Source of the DNA: Lentibacillus sp. JNUCC-1
GTDB taxonomy: Bacteria; Bacillota; Bacilli; Bacillales; Amphibacillaceae
Reading direction: 5' to 3'
Assembly (NCBI RefSeq): GCF_009741735.1
Contig: NZ_WHOH01000003.1
Coordinates: 806,001-870,000 of the forward strand
DNA length: 64,000 nt
Shown: one piece after another, positions 56,436-64,000 of the stretch
Numbering within the stretch: position 1 is the first letter of the stretch
Layout of the letters: the number at the start of each line of letters is the position of its first letter
Notes under the pieces: model-generated
What the model was told of the DNA's origin: nothing
What the model saw: only the letters and a program-made list of their open reading frames with translations
Database searches by the model: none
Program-made: the position numbers and the translations under genes

Positions 56436-56954
56436 CATCTTACTGATTCTATACCCATTAGACATTGGCGCTCTCCTACTTTTTTTTAAAAAAGAATGAG
56501 CTGCGTCTACTTTAGTATTGCCATTTTTAAGTATTATAGTATTTTAATTTTCATGGTAGGAGTCGACTTCCCTCCGCTCCAATCACTTAATGTTTTTCAG
56601 TGGCTTGGACGGTTCTGCCTGAAACCAAGTATGAATGATTTCAGTTTACAGGCTATTATCAATATCTATACGCAATTCAAACTTTCATCTGTTCTGCCCA
56701 CGAAAGCGGGAAGAAAGGTGAACACTTCTCACCCAGCTCGGGGAAAACACGGAGACTCCTGTGGGAGGAGAAGCCTCGGTGAGACCCCGGAGGTCGATAG
56801 ACCGAGGAGGCTCAGCAGCGCCCACTGGACGCGGAGTGTTTTCCCCGAGCGGTTGCCAGAAGCAGTCATTTCAAGTTTTCTTTGGTTCGCAGTTTGTGTC
56901 TATTGTTCGGTAATGTTATTTTTATGGAAAATGTTGATGATGGGGAGGGTTTTT

Positions 56955-57709
56955 GTGGGTCTTGTATTGAGTGGTCTGTTTTTTGTTTTAGGGCTTATTT
57001 TTGGATCTTTTTTTAATGTGGTTGGTTTGAGAGTGCCTGAGGGCCGATCTTTTGTGAATGGGCGTTCTGCGTGTCCGAATTGCAATAATACCCTGGGAGG
57101 GAAAGAGCTTATTCCTGTGGTATCTTATATATTCCAGCGCGGTAAATGTCGTCATTGCAAAACGAAAATCTCATTACTTTATCCGGTTGTTGAACTCGCC
57201 ACTGGCTTTTTATTTGCTTATAGTGCGTATATGATTGGTCTGCAGTTTGAATTGATCACAGCCTTGCTGTTGGTTTCTATGCTTATGATTATACTTGTGA
57301 GTGATCTGATTTATATGATCATTCCTAACAAGGTCCTGTTGTTCTTTTTTCCTCTGATGATCATAATGCGCATAGCGGTTCCGCTAGATCCATGGTGGTC
57401 TCCGATTGCTGGGGGATTGGTGGTGTCCTTCTACTCGCATTGATCATCCTCATTAGTAAAGGTGGTATGGGTGCAGGGGATATGAAATTATTTGGCATTC
57501 TGGGTATTGTGCTCGGGTTTAAAAAGATGCTCCTGGCATTTTTGCTATCAACAGTGGTTGGCGCAATTATCGGGGTTATTTTACTAATGACAGAAGTCAT
57601 TAAACGTCAGCAGCATGTGCCATTTGGACCGTATATTGTACTTGGAGCACTGATTACATACTTTTATGGTGATTTTTTGGCCGATTGGTATATCGACTTG
57701 TTATTTTAA
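56955..57709 (+). pseudogene. comC: Prepilin peptidase ComC, frameshifted as read
   Basis: GTG start at 56955 after GGGGAGGG. The N-terminal domain has the zinc pairs CPNC and CRHC around GGKELIPVVSYIFQRGK, then membrane helices with VSDLIYMIIPNK (catalytic Asp). The frame stops at 57443. The other frame gives GGVLLLALIILISKGGMGAGDMKLFG, with the second catalytic Asp, to 57709. One extra G in the G5 tract 57411-57415 restores AGGIGGVLLLAL and about 250 aa. It processes competence-pilus prepilins. Its promoter region now adjoins the repeat. Confidence 0.85.
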
Positions 57710-57775
57710 GTACCCTTGTTTAAAGACATGAAGAGGTATCAATCAACATATGCTGTAGCAAAGGGGGAATGGTTT

Positions 57776-58003
57776 ATGCGCCATTATTCAATTTTAAAAC
57801 TGATGTTGGCAGCTTTGTTTCTATACTTTGCTTGGCCCGTTATACCTGAGGCAGTTACACATCTTGAAAAAATGTTCTGGTTAAGCTGGCTTGCTTTTTT
57901 CTTTTTGGTGGCGGGAGCCAATTTAGCTACACTGCTAGGCATGACACGGCCACCCATTATAGAACAGCGCAGTGAGCCTGAGCGCCGGATGCTTAATGAT
58001 TGA
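57776..58003 (+). CDS. Small membrane protein of unknown function
   Basis: 75 aa from ATG 57776 with AGGGGG 8 nt upstream. Two predicted membrane helices (LKLMLAALFLYFAWPVI and LSWLAFFFLVAGANLATLL) and a charged C-terminal tail with RSEPERRMLND. Family not recognised. Between comC and ytoI on the same strand; 66 bp and 72 bp gaps. Confidence 0.7.
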   Translation: MRHYSILKLMLAALFLYFAWPVIPEAVTHLEKMFWLSWLAFFFLVAGANLATLLGMTRPPIIEQRSEPERRMLND

Positions 58004-58075
58004 GCGTACAACCGACAAACTGTTATAATGAAATAAGTGAAACAGAGTAAAACAGTTGAAGGTCGGTGAAAGATA

Positions 58076-59386
58076 ATGACAAAGCACGAGCAGATATTGG
58101 AGTACATCAATAATCTATCTATCGGCCATAAGATCTCGGTGCGCCTTATAGCCAGGCAACTAAGTGTCAGTGAAGGAACCGCCTATCGGGCAATTAAAGA
58201 AGCTGAAAACCAAGGTATGGTCAGTACGATTGAGCGTGTGGGGACCATCCGGATAGAACAGAAGAAAAAAGAGAACATCGAGCACCTCACATTTGCGGAA
58301 GTTATTAATATTGTGGATGGACAAGTGCTGGGCGGTGCCACTGGTCTTCATAAAACCTTAAATAAATTCTTGATTGGCGCCATGCAAGTAAAGGCTATTG
58401 AAAGGTATATTCAAGCAGATTCGCTTCTGATTGTCGGAGATCGGAGTGAAGCTCAGGAGCTGGCTTTGGAAGAAGGCGCCGCAGTGTTAATCACCGGCGG
58501 CTTCGACACAAGCCCTTATATTAAACAATTGGCAGATGAAAAATCGCTCCCCGTCATGTCCACCAGCTATGATACTTTTACGGTTGCAGCGATGATTAAC
58601 AGGGCCATATACGACCAGCTGATCAAAAAAGAAATTGTCTTAGTTCGGGATATATACACCCCTGCGGATAATGCTTATTCACTGCAAATAGATCATAGCG
58701 TATCAGATTGGTACAAGCTGAATGAGACAACGCATCATACCCGTTATCCAGTTGTTGATAAAAGTGGTCGTGTAAAGGGAATGGTGACATCCAAAGACAT
58801 TATCGGCCGGGACAACGAAACAAAACTCGATAAAATCATGAGCAAAAATCCGATTATGATCCATCCTGACACTTCCCTTGCCTATGCAGCTCATATAATG
58901 GTCTGGGAAGGGATCGAAATTGTACCTGTCGTAGATAAAGGCCACATCTTAAAAGGTGTTGTATCACGGCAAGATGTTTTGAAGGCATTGCAGCAGATCC
59001 AGCGTCAGCCACAGGTCGGTGAAAAAATAGAAGATATTGTAGCTGCTCAAATGGAAATGGGGCAGAATGAGCAAGGAGATCTGGTTTTCCATTCGACAGT
59101 CATTCCGCAAATGACCAATCATCTTGGCACACTTGCTTATGGGGTTTTTACTTCGATGATGAATCAGGCATGCCGGAATTTGCTTGAGCATACACAAGAT
59201 GCGGATATAGCGATTGAGAATATGTCAGTTTACTTTATTAAACCGGTGGCCATTGACAGTCATTTGGTTATTAAACCTTCCATTATGGAAATAGGGCGCA
59301 TGTATGCCAAGATGGACGTGGAAATGTATCACCTTGACCAACTGGTTGGAAAAGGCATGTTGATGGGGCAAGTTATTTCAAGGTAG
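58076..59386 (+). CDS. ytoI: YtoI: HTH-DRTGG-CBS-hotdog regulatory protein
   Basis: 436 aa. An N-terminal winged-helix-like region (ISVRLIARQLSVSEGTAYRAIKEAE) is followed by a DRTGG domain (about 70-180), a CBS pair (IMSKNPIMIHPDTSLAYAAHIM and the preceding HTRYPVVDKSGRVKGMVTSKDI) and a C-terminal hotdog/thioesterase domain (HLGTLAYGVFTSMMNQACRNL). Adenine-nucleotide sensing is likely. Function not established. AAGGTCGGTGAAAG upstream. Confidence 0.9.
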   Translation: MTKHEQILEYINNLSIGHKISVRLIARQLSVSEGTAYRAIKEAENQGMVSTIERVGTIRIEQKKKENIEHLTFAEVINIVDGQVLGGATGLHKTLNKFLIGAMQVKAIERYIQADSLLIVGDRSEAQELALEEGAAVLITGGFDTSPYIKQLADEKSLPVMSTSYDTFTVAAMINRAIYDQLIKKEIVLVRDIYTPADNAYSLQIDHSVSDWYKLNETTHHTRYPVVDKSGRVKGMVTSKDIIGRDNETKLDKIMSKNPIMIHPDTSLAYAAHIMVWEGIEIVPVVDKGHILKGVVSRQDVLKALQQIQRQPQVGEKIEDIVAAQMEMGQNEQGDLVFHSTVIPQMTNHLGTLAYGVFTSMMNQACRNLLEHTQDADIAIENMSVYFIKPVAIDSHLVIKPSIMEIGRMYAKMDVEMYHLDQLVGKGMLMGQVISR

Positions 59387-59407
59387 TTCAGCAAGTTTAA
59401 GCAAAAA

Positions 59408-59434
59408 ATAAGCTGCCCTGAGCAGGCAGCTTAT
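59408..59434 (-). terminator. Terminator of ytpI
   Basis: ATAAGCTGCC and GGCAGCTTAT around a 7-nt loop; on the minus strand it runs into ATTTTTTGC. Overlaps the ytpI stop. Confidence 0.75.
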
Positions 59435-59724
59435 CCATGATTGAGTTTCTTCCATTCATTTCGATAATGTTTTGATTCCTTGAATCCTCTTAATAATTGC
59501 ATCATGCCCAATATAAGAAACACAATGGCAACAAATAAAGTGACTCTGTCTTGAAACAGCAAATAAGAGTTAATGCCGAAGAAAGCCACAAAAACACCAA
59601 GACAGATACGGGATTTCGCGTTAAAGTAAGCTTGTGTCAGACGATCCTTTGACCTTAGAATCGCAACCTTGTAATATACATATAGTACGGCGGAAAGTAT
59701 AATAACAATGGGAAATATAATCAT
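59431..59724 (-). CDS. ytpI: YtpI-like small membrane protein
   Basis: 97 aa. Three hydrophobic segments (IIFPIVIILSAVLYVYYKVAI, CLGVFVAFFGINSYLLF, LFVAIVFLILGMMQLL) and a charged C-terminus. Start 59724 is 9 nt after AGGAG; an ATG at 59730 is only 3 nt from it. Function unknown. Divergent from nrnA, as in B. subtilis. Confidence 0.82.
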   Translation of the reverse strand: MIIFPIVIILSAVLYVYYKVAILRSKDRLTQAYFNAKSRICLGVFVAFFGINSYLLFQDRVTLFVAIVFLILGMMQLLRGFKESKHYRNEWKKLNHG

Positions 59725-59830
59725 AAACATCTTCTCCTGTGCTGAATATATACGCATTAACAAGTCTACCTTGTTTTGCGCACGAAGGAAAGAAAAAACG
59801 TTCAACAGTCTATCATAAGGAGTTCCGCAG

Positions 59831-60778
59831 ATGCCAATCACATCGATAATTCAAGAAATTAAAACGTATCATACAATTATTATTCATCGCCATGTGCGTC
59901 CAGATCCTGACGCCATTGGTTCTCAGGCTGCGCTTCGAGAAGTTATTAAAGCCTCATTTCCAGAAAAGCATGTTTATCTTACTGGCGAAGATACTGACTC
60001 ATTAACATTTTTATCTGAGATGGACAATGTTAAAGATTCATTATACAAGGGAGCACTTGTGATCGTTTGTGATACCGCAAACACCGCGCGAATATCTGAC
60101 GATCGATACGAAAGTGGCGATAAGCTTATTAAGATTGACCACCATCCCAACGTAGATGAATACGGGGATATCGCCTGGGTTGATCCTTCTGCAAGTTCAA
60201 CCTCAGAGATGATTTATGAACTTTATTTGACAGGGGAAAAAGAAGGTCTCCGTTTTACAAAAGAGGCTGCCCGGCTTATATATGCGGGGATCGTTGGAGA
60301 TACAGGCCGCTTTTTGTTTCCGAGTACGACTACCAAAACATTTCGTTATGCTGCCGAGCTTGTCAGTTGGGATTTTGATCGAACAGGTTTATATGATGAG
60401 CTGTACCGCATGAATGAACACATTTCGAGATTGCGCGGGTATATTTTACAGCAGTATCAAGTGCGACCCTCAGGCATGAGTTCGATTAAGTTAACAAGAC
60501 AAACACTTGAAAAGTTTGGTGTCGATCCTGTAGATACGGGTCAATTTGTCGGTGTACTGGGAGATATTGAAGGGATCAAGGCATGGGTCTTTTTCATCGA
60601 AGAAGACGATCTAATACGTGTTCGGCTCCGTTCAAAGGGCCCTGTTGTTAATGAAATTGCTGCTAAATATAATGGCGGGGGCCACCCTCTTGCGGCGGGA
60701 GCCTCTGTAAATACCTGGGACGAAACAGAAGCGGTAATTGCTGATCTAGACGCAGCCTGTCGCAAATTTAAACCATAA
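59831..60778 (+). CDS. nrnA: Bifunctional oligoribonuclease / PAP phosphatase NrnA
   Basis: 315 aa DHH-DHHA1 protein. IIHRHVRPDPDAIGSQ, VICDTANTARIS, IKIDHHPN (the DHH motif) and the C-terminal GGGHPLAAGA that binds RNA. It degrades nanoRNAs and removes the 3' phosphate from pAp. AAGGAGTTCCGCAG before the ATG. Followed by a long hairpin. Confidence 0.95.
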   Translation: MPITSIIQEIKTYHTIIIHRHVRPDPDAIGSQAALREVIKASFPEKHVYLTGEDTDSLTFLSEMDNVKDSLYKGALVIVCDTANTARISDDRYESGDKLIKIDHHPNVDEYGDIAWVDPSASSTSEMIYELYLTGEKEGLRFTKEAARLIYAGIVGDTGRFLFPSTTTKTFRYAAELVSWDFDRTGLYDELYRMNEHISRLRGYILQQYQVRPSGMSSIKLTRQTLEKFGVDPVDTGQFVGVLGDIEGIKAWVFFIEEDDLIRVRLRSKGPVVNEIAAKYNGGGHPLAAGASVNTWDETEAVIADLDAACRKFKP

Positions 60779-60781
60779 TAA

Positions 60782-60821
60782 AAGGCGCTGATGTCAATTG
60801 TTCTAAGTTGACATCAGCGCT
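60782..60821. terminator. Hairpin after nrnA
   Basis: GGCGCTGATGTCAA and TTGACATCAGCGC form a 13-bp stem around a 10-nt loop. The T-run (CCTTTTATT) is on the minus-strand exit, so it best terminates the small minus-strand gene; on the plus strand it is a 3' stabilising hairpin. Confidence 0.7.
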
Positions 60822-60826
60822 GATGA

Positions 60827-60976
60827 TTAATGAGTGGATTGATCTTCCTGAAGGGGTATAAACCAACAGCCTGATGGTGTATAGTCGTAACAGACATGTA
60901 ATTGGTGTTTGGCAATTCCTCTTTTGATGAGGCGGATCAATTCTTGCGATTCTGCATTGATTGGGGTGTTGAGCAT
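60827..60976 (-). CDS. Possible small protein, family unknown
   Basis: 49 aa: MLNTPINAESQELIRLIKRG through LHVCYDYTPSGCWFIPLQED. The composition is protein-like and the stop sits just before a hairpin with a minus-strand T-run. Against it, no Shine-Dalgarno precedes the ATG and a stop lies two codons upstream, so this may be a remnant. Not assigned to any family. Confidence 0.4.
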   Translation of the reverse strand: MLNTPINAESQELIRLIKRGIAKHQLHVCYDYTPSGCWFIPLQEDQSTH

Positions 60977-61137
60977 TGATTATAAATGAACGCTCGATTC
61001 GTGATGGAAAGATTAAACAGCTGGCACATGGTGAGATTGCGTTAAAAGAGAATGTAAATTAAAGTATATGTCATTGTATGAAATCTTATAGGCGTTAGAT
61101 ACTCTTTTTGGTGTTTTTTAAGAAATTGCCATAAATT

Positions 61138-61641
61138 TCATTGATGCATTTTGATTTTAAGCAGGAGAGATAACTTTTGAGATAAAATGATCCGATCCAC
61201 TTCAAAAAAATAGTCGACATCATCAACATGATAAGTTTTATTTTCAATGGTTGATACGACAAGATTGGCATTTTCCCCCACGGTTTCCAGGTTATGGCCA
61301 ATGAGATGATCAATTTCTGCTTTAACCAATTCTTCCAGTTGATAGGTTGTCAGTCGGTCAAGCCGAAGCTGTTGACTGTTGGAAAATTTCACAGAGATGG
61401 TTTGTACTTCGAGATGTTGCTTGTTCTCTTCTTCCTTATCTTCTTGATCTTGTTTCAAAGATTTGTTCTTTGCATTAAGATCCGTAATCTGTGCTTTCAG
61501 GCGCAAGTTCTCTTCCATCAGATCCTCATACATTGTTCCATACATGAACATAACAATTCCGTATGCGATAATGCCACCAAATACAACACCGATAAAGGCG
61601 TGCTGCCAGTGGATTTTTTTCAGTTGCGGGGGGACATACAT
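61138..61641 (-). CDS. ytrI: Sporulation membrane protein YtrI
   Basis: 167 aa. One N-terminal membrane helix (HAFIGVVFGGIIAYGIVMFM), a coiled coil (EDLMEENLRLKAQITDLNAKNK), then a soluble domain. B. subtilis ytrI is expressed in the mother cell and needed for efficient sporulation. Its ATG overlaps the ytrH stop by one base, so translation is coupled. Confidence 0.88.
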   Translation of the reverse strand: MYVPPQLKKIHWQHAFIGVVFGGIIAYGIVMFMYGTMYEDLMEENLRLKAQITDLNAKNKSLKQDQEDKEEENKQHLEVQTISVKFSNSQQLRLDRLTTYQLEELVKAEIDHLIGHNLETVGENANLVVSTIENKTYHVDDVDYFFEVDRIILSQKLSLLLKIKMHQ

Positions 61642-61973
61642 TAGGATAAGTCCTCCTGTATCAGAGATTCAATAATGACTATGGCAGTCTTAACCCCGCC
61701 CATTGCGGACAGGATAAACAACGCTTGTTTTAAAAGATCGAATGTGGAACCGTCCAAAAAACCTTTTTCGAATTTCTCAATTGTATCGAAAGTACCTCCG
61801 ATCGCTGCGACAATTGCCCAAATCCGCAAGCTTTTAGCGATGCGCCCCATAGCTGATAGTGGCGCATCTCCAGTTGCAAAGGAACCCATGCTGCCAATAA
61901 TTGTGCCGCCAATAACAACACCAAAAGCTATGAAATAACAATGGATAAAAGTGGTAAAAAAACGTTCTTCCAT
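61641..61973 (-). CDS. ytrH: Sporulation membrane protein YtrH
   Basis: 110 aa with hydrophobic segments FIHCYFIAFGVVIGGTIIGSMG, LRIWAIVAAIGGTFD and LKQALFILSAMGGVKTAIVII. AGGAGGCAG before the ATG. In B. subtilis ytrHI is a sigmaE operon in the same place, divergent from dnaE. Confidence 0.9.
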   Translation of the reverse strand: MEERFFTTFIHCYFIAFGVVIGGTIIGSMGSFATGDAPLSAMGRIAKSLRIWAIVAAIGGTFDTIEKFEKGFLDGSTFDLLKQALFILSAMGGVKTAIVIIESLIQEDLS

Positions 61974-62101
61974 GGCAGCTGCCTCCTGTTAAGTGGTTAT
62001 CACTAAATAATATGACGCCAGAGGACAAGATATGAGCAAGGCGTGCAAGAGTGTTCTTGTTTCGTTATAATATAGATTAAGATAAAAAGGTGGGGATCAT
62101 T

Positions 62102-64000
62102 ATGGGGTTTACACACCTGCAAACGATGAGCGGCTATAGTATGCTGAAAAGCACAATGACTGTTGAACGACTTGTGAAGGCTGCCGAACAACAGGGATTT
62201 TCCAGCTTAGCTTTGACAGATGAACACGTTCTCCATGGTGCTGTCTCATTCTATCAAGCTTGCGTTTCCCGCGGCATCAAACCCGTGCTTGGCATGACTG
62301 TACAAGTTGAAGATGAGAACGATGAGTATGCGACATGTATTTTGTTGGCTAAGAATAACGAAGGGTACCAGTCCCTTGTTCAACTCAGTACATATATACA
62401 AAAACAACGAGACCAGGTTATAACAAAAGAGAACCTGTCTTCATTTACAAAGGATTTAGTCTTAGTGCTCCCAGCCAGCCATTCTGCTATGAAAGAGCTG
62501 TTGTTACACACTGATTTTGCAGAATTGGACACGTATATAGAAACATGGCAGCGTATGCTTCCTGAGGGTGATTTTTATGTAGGAGTGGAGGATCACGGGA
62601 CAGACTATGAGCGGAAACTACATTCGCCTCTTAAAGCCTATACCGCTTCTTCAGGTATCAAGGCGGTTGCTATTAATGACGTGCGGTATATAAGAGAAAA
62701 AGACGTCGTCGCTTATGACTGTTTGTCGGCTATAAGAGAGGGGAAACGCTGGGAGGCGAGTAGGGACCACACTTCGATTAAACAACGTCATCTGAGATCT
62801 TCTGCTGAAATGTCAACATTATTTGATCACTGGCCTGAAGCAATCGAAGTGACTGCTGAGATTACAGCCAAATGTGAAGTTGCATTTTCTTTCGATCAGT
62901 TTCGTATGCCAGCTTTTCCAGTCCCTGAAAATAAGCCTGCCGCTACATATTTAGAGAATCTTTGTGAGACCCTTTTGCCGGGACGCTATGATGAGATTAC
63001 TGACAACGTCCGTAACCGGTTGGCTCATGAACTGACAATCATACAGAAAATGGGTTTTAGTGACTATTTCCTGATTGTCCATGACTTCATCGATTATGCT
63101 AAAAGAAAAGGGATTATGGTTGGTCCGGGGCGGGGGTCTGCAGCAGGATCACTTGTCGCTTATGTACTTGGCATAACAGATGTGGATCCTGTGCGATATA
63201 ACCTTTTATTTGAACGGTTTTTAAATCCGGAGCGAGTCTCCATGCCAGATATCGACATAGACTTTTCTGACACGAGACGTGACGAGGTAATTGACTATGT
63301 GAGAGAGAAATATGGCACAGAACATGTTGCCCAGATCATCACATTCGGGACATTTGCCCCGCGGTCTCTTCTGAGGGAATTGATTAAGACGATAGGCATT
63401 GACCAGCAGGATGCGCATTTTATCATGAAACACATTCCACATCAGGCTTCGAAGTCGATTGTGGAACACGTTAAGGCGTCTGAAGAACTGATGTCTTACA
63501 TTCAAACATCCCCCCAACTTAAAACGATGTTTGGTATCGCCAGGGTGCTTGAGGGTCTGCCCAGACATATATCCACCCATGCGGCAGGTGTTGTAATCAG
63601 TGAAAAACCACTTGTCACCCATGTACCGCTCATTCCGGGAGGGGAACAGATACAGCTCACCCAATATGCGATGAACGACCTTGAAGCGTTGGGTCTATTG
63701 AAAATGGATTTCCTGGGTCTGCGAAATCTGACTTTAATGGAACGCATCGTCGAAACGGTCGTGTATAGGACTGGGCAAGAGATTCAACTGCAACATTTGC
63801 CTGACGATGATCCCCGAACGTATCGGCTGCTTCAATCAGGTAGAACAAATGGGGTTTTTCAACTTGAGTCACAAGGAATGCAGAACGTCCTTAAACAATT
63901 AAAGCCAACACGTTTTGAAGACATTGTTGCGGTAAATGCGTTATATCGGCCGGGTCCGATGGAACAAATCCCAACTTATATCCGACGCAAACACGGTGCA
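62102..64000 (+). CDS. dnaE: DNA polymerase III alpha subunit DnaE, N-terminal part
   Basis: 633 codons open to the window edge. PHP domain at the start (FTHLQTMSGYSMLKS, LALTDEHVLHGAVSFY). The C-family polymerase catalytic core has GPGRGSAAGSLVAYVLGIT and MPDIDIDFSD, with the acidic residues present, and later HAAGVVIS and LYRPGPMEQIP. DnaE in Bacillus extends RNA primers at the fork before PolC. TATAAT at about 62066 and GGTGGGG before the ATG. The full protein is normally about 1,100 aa. Confidence 0.96.
   Translation, partial: MGFTHLQTMSGYSMLKSTMTVERLVKAAEQQGFSSLALTDEHVLHGAVSFYQACVSRGIKPVLGMTVQVEDENDEYATCILLAKNNEGYQSLVQLSTYIQKQRDQVITKENLSSFTKDLVLVLPASHSAMKELLLHTDFAELDTYIETWQRMLPEGDFYVGVEDHGTDYERKLHSPLKAYTASSGIKAVAINDVRYIREKDVVAYDCLSAIREGKRWEASRDHTSIKQRHLRSSAEMSTLFDHWPEAIEVTAEITAKCEVAFSFDQFRMPAFPVPENKPAATYLENLCETLLPGRYDEITDNVRNRLAHELTIIQKMGFSDYFLIVHDFIDYAKRKGIMVGPGRGSAAGSLVAYVLGITDVDPVRYNLLFERFLNPERVSMPDIDIDFSDTRRDEVIDYVREKYGTEHVAQIITFGTFAPRSLLRELIKTIGIDQQDAHFIMKHIPHQASKSIVEHVKASEELMSYIQTSPQLKTMFGIARVLEGLPRHISTHAAGVVISEKPLVTHVPLIPGGEQIQLTQYAMNDLEALGLLKMDFLGLRNLTLMERIVETVVYRTGQEIQLQHLPDDDPRTYRLLQSGRTNGVFQLESQGMQNVLKQLKPTRFEDIVAVNALYRPGPMEQIPTYIRRKHGA

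Larger units (their letters stand above)
54954..56557 (+). mobile_element. IS110-family insertion sequence in repeat module B
   Basis: Boundaries come from comparison with the uninterrupted module at 22081-22120. The left flank matches through CCCGCAG (ends 54953), and the right flank resumes at AGGAGTCGAC (from 56558). Both junctions share only AG, which would be the 2-nt core. Element length is 1604 bp without the cores. There are 258 bp before and 122 bp after the transposase, with no terminal inverted repeats beyond CATGGT/ACCATG at the joined ends. The long 5' non-coding end fits the IS110 group, where a bridge RNA is encoded upstream of the transposase. Confidence 0.85.
54690..56900. 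repeat. Second copy of the TIR-bounded composite repeat, inverted and split by IS110
   Basis: Ends are AAACTGCGAACTAA (54695-54708) and a one-mismatch complement (56882-56895). Order and sequence are the reverse complement of 21741-22284: module B comes first (GCGGGAAGTCGC near 54750, CCGCGGGCACGGCC near 54830, GGGGTCTTCGGACTCGTGC at 54924-54942) and module A last (56737-56858). About 70 bp of unrelated sequence sits within module B near 54760-54830, and its centre is also changed. The IS110 element occupies 54954-56557. Confidence 0.82.

Noticed and set aside
56496..56954. N-terminal extension of the prepilin peptidase reading
   Set aside because: It covers the IS right end and repeat module A; the true start is the GTG at 56955 after GGGGAGGG.
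61974..62015. SigmaE promoter of ytrH
   Set aside because: TCATATT on the minus strand fits a -35, but the matching -10 would abut the ribosome-binding site and leave no leader.

Overview
The window is ordinary low-GC Firmicute chromosome from an endospore-forming, motile, probably salt-tolerant member of the Bacillaceae. The grounds are gene order and content: long stretches follow the Bacillus subtilis ytgP-to-dnaE region (ytzG-thpR-ytlQ-ytlR-ytmP-trmB-ytnP; murC-ytxG-ytxH-aroA-ccpA-motP-motS; acuABC; tyrS-rpsD-dgcP-ytsP-refZ-ezrA-nifZ-thiI-sspA-nadF-ytfI-ytfJ-tpx-ytxK-ackA-moaB; ytkL; ytoI-ytpI-nrnA-ytrI-ytrH-dnaE). sspA, ytfJ, ytrH and ytrI are sporulation genes. MotPS is a sodium-type flagellar stator. 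Virgibacillus, Lentibacillus or Oceanobacillus relatives are my guess; I cannot name the species.

Layout. 1-9 kb: lipid II flippase C-terminus, RNA modification (YtzG, ThpR, TrmB), lipid and small-molecule kinases, a lactonase and an M42 aminopeptidase. 9-15 kb: YtoQ, a lipoprotein, YtpQ, YtpR, nicotinate phosphoribosyltransferase (where B. subtilis has sftA), MurC, and the stress genes ytxGH behind a sigmaB-like promoter. 15-22 kb: a large FtsA/PilM-like protein, AroA, CcpA and the MotPS stator. 21.7-22.3 kb: a 544-bp palindromic repeat with 14-bp terminal inverted repeats. 22.5-24 kb: a coiled-coil M23 murein hydrolase. 24.2-31.9 kb: one tightly packed minus-strand run, acuA-acuB-acuC followed by a cassette of two Mur ligases, an ATP-grasp ligase, an Asp/Glu racemase and a small protein, which looks like a wall-peptide or wall-polymer pathway. 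32-35 kb: a class A PBP. 35-54.6 kb: conserved housekeeping, redox, sulfur and sporulation genes, plus pspA behind a perfect sigmaW-type promoter. 54.7-56.9 kb: a second, inverted copy of the repeat, split by an IS110-family element. 57-64 kb: prepilin peptidase, YtoI, YtpI, NrnA, YtrIH and the start of DnaE.

Two observations stand out. First, the IS110 element sits exactly inside a GC-rich palindrome whose empty counterpart is intact 33 kb away. Its upstream non-coding end carries a predicted bridge RNA with segments matching both halves of the target (CCCGCAG and GACTCCT) and both halves of the element's own joined ends (TCATGGTAG and TGGTTG), around a shared AG core. Second, five conserved genes (ytlR, ytpR, the FtsA-like gene, ccpA, comC) are each broken by exactly one missing G in a short G tract (C tract for the minus-strand gene). 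That pattern points to systematic homopolymer error rather than gene decay. A thiol peroxidase with lysine in place of its resolving cysteine and the Mur-ligase/ATP-grasp cassette also deserve attention.
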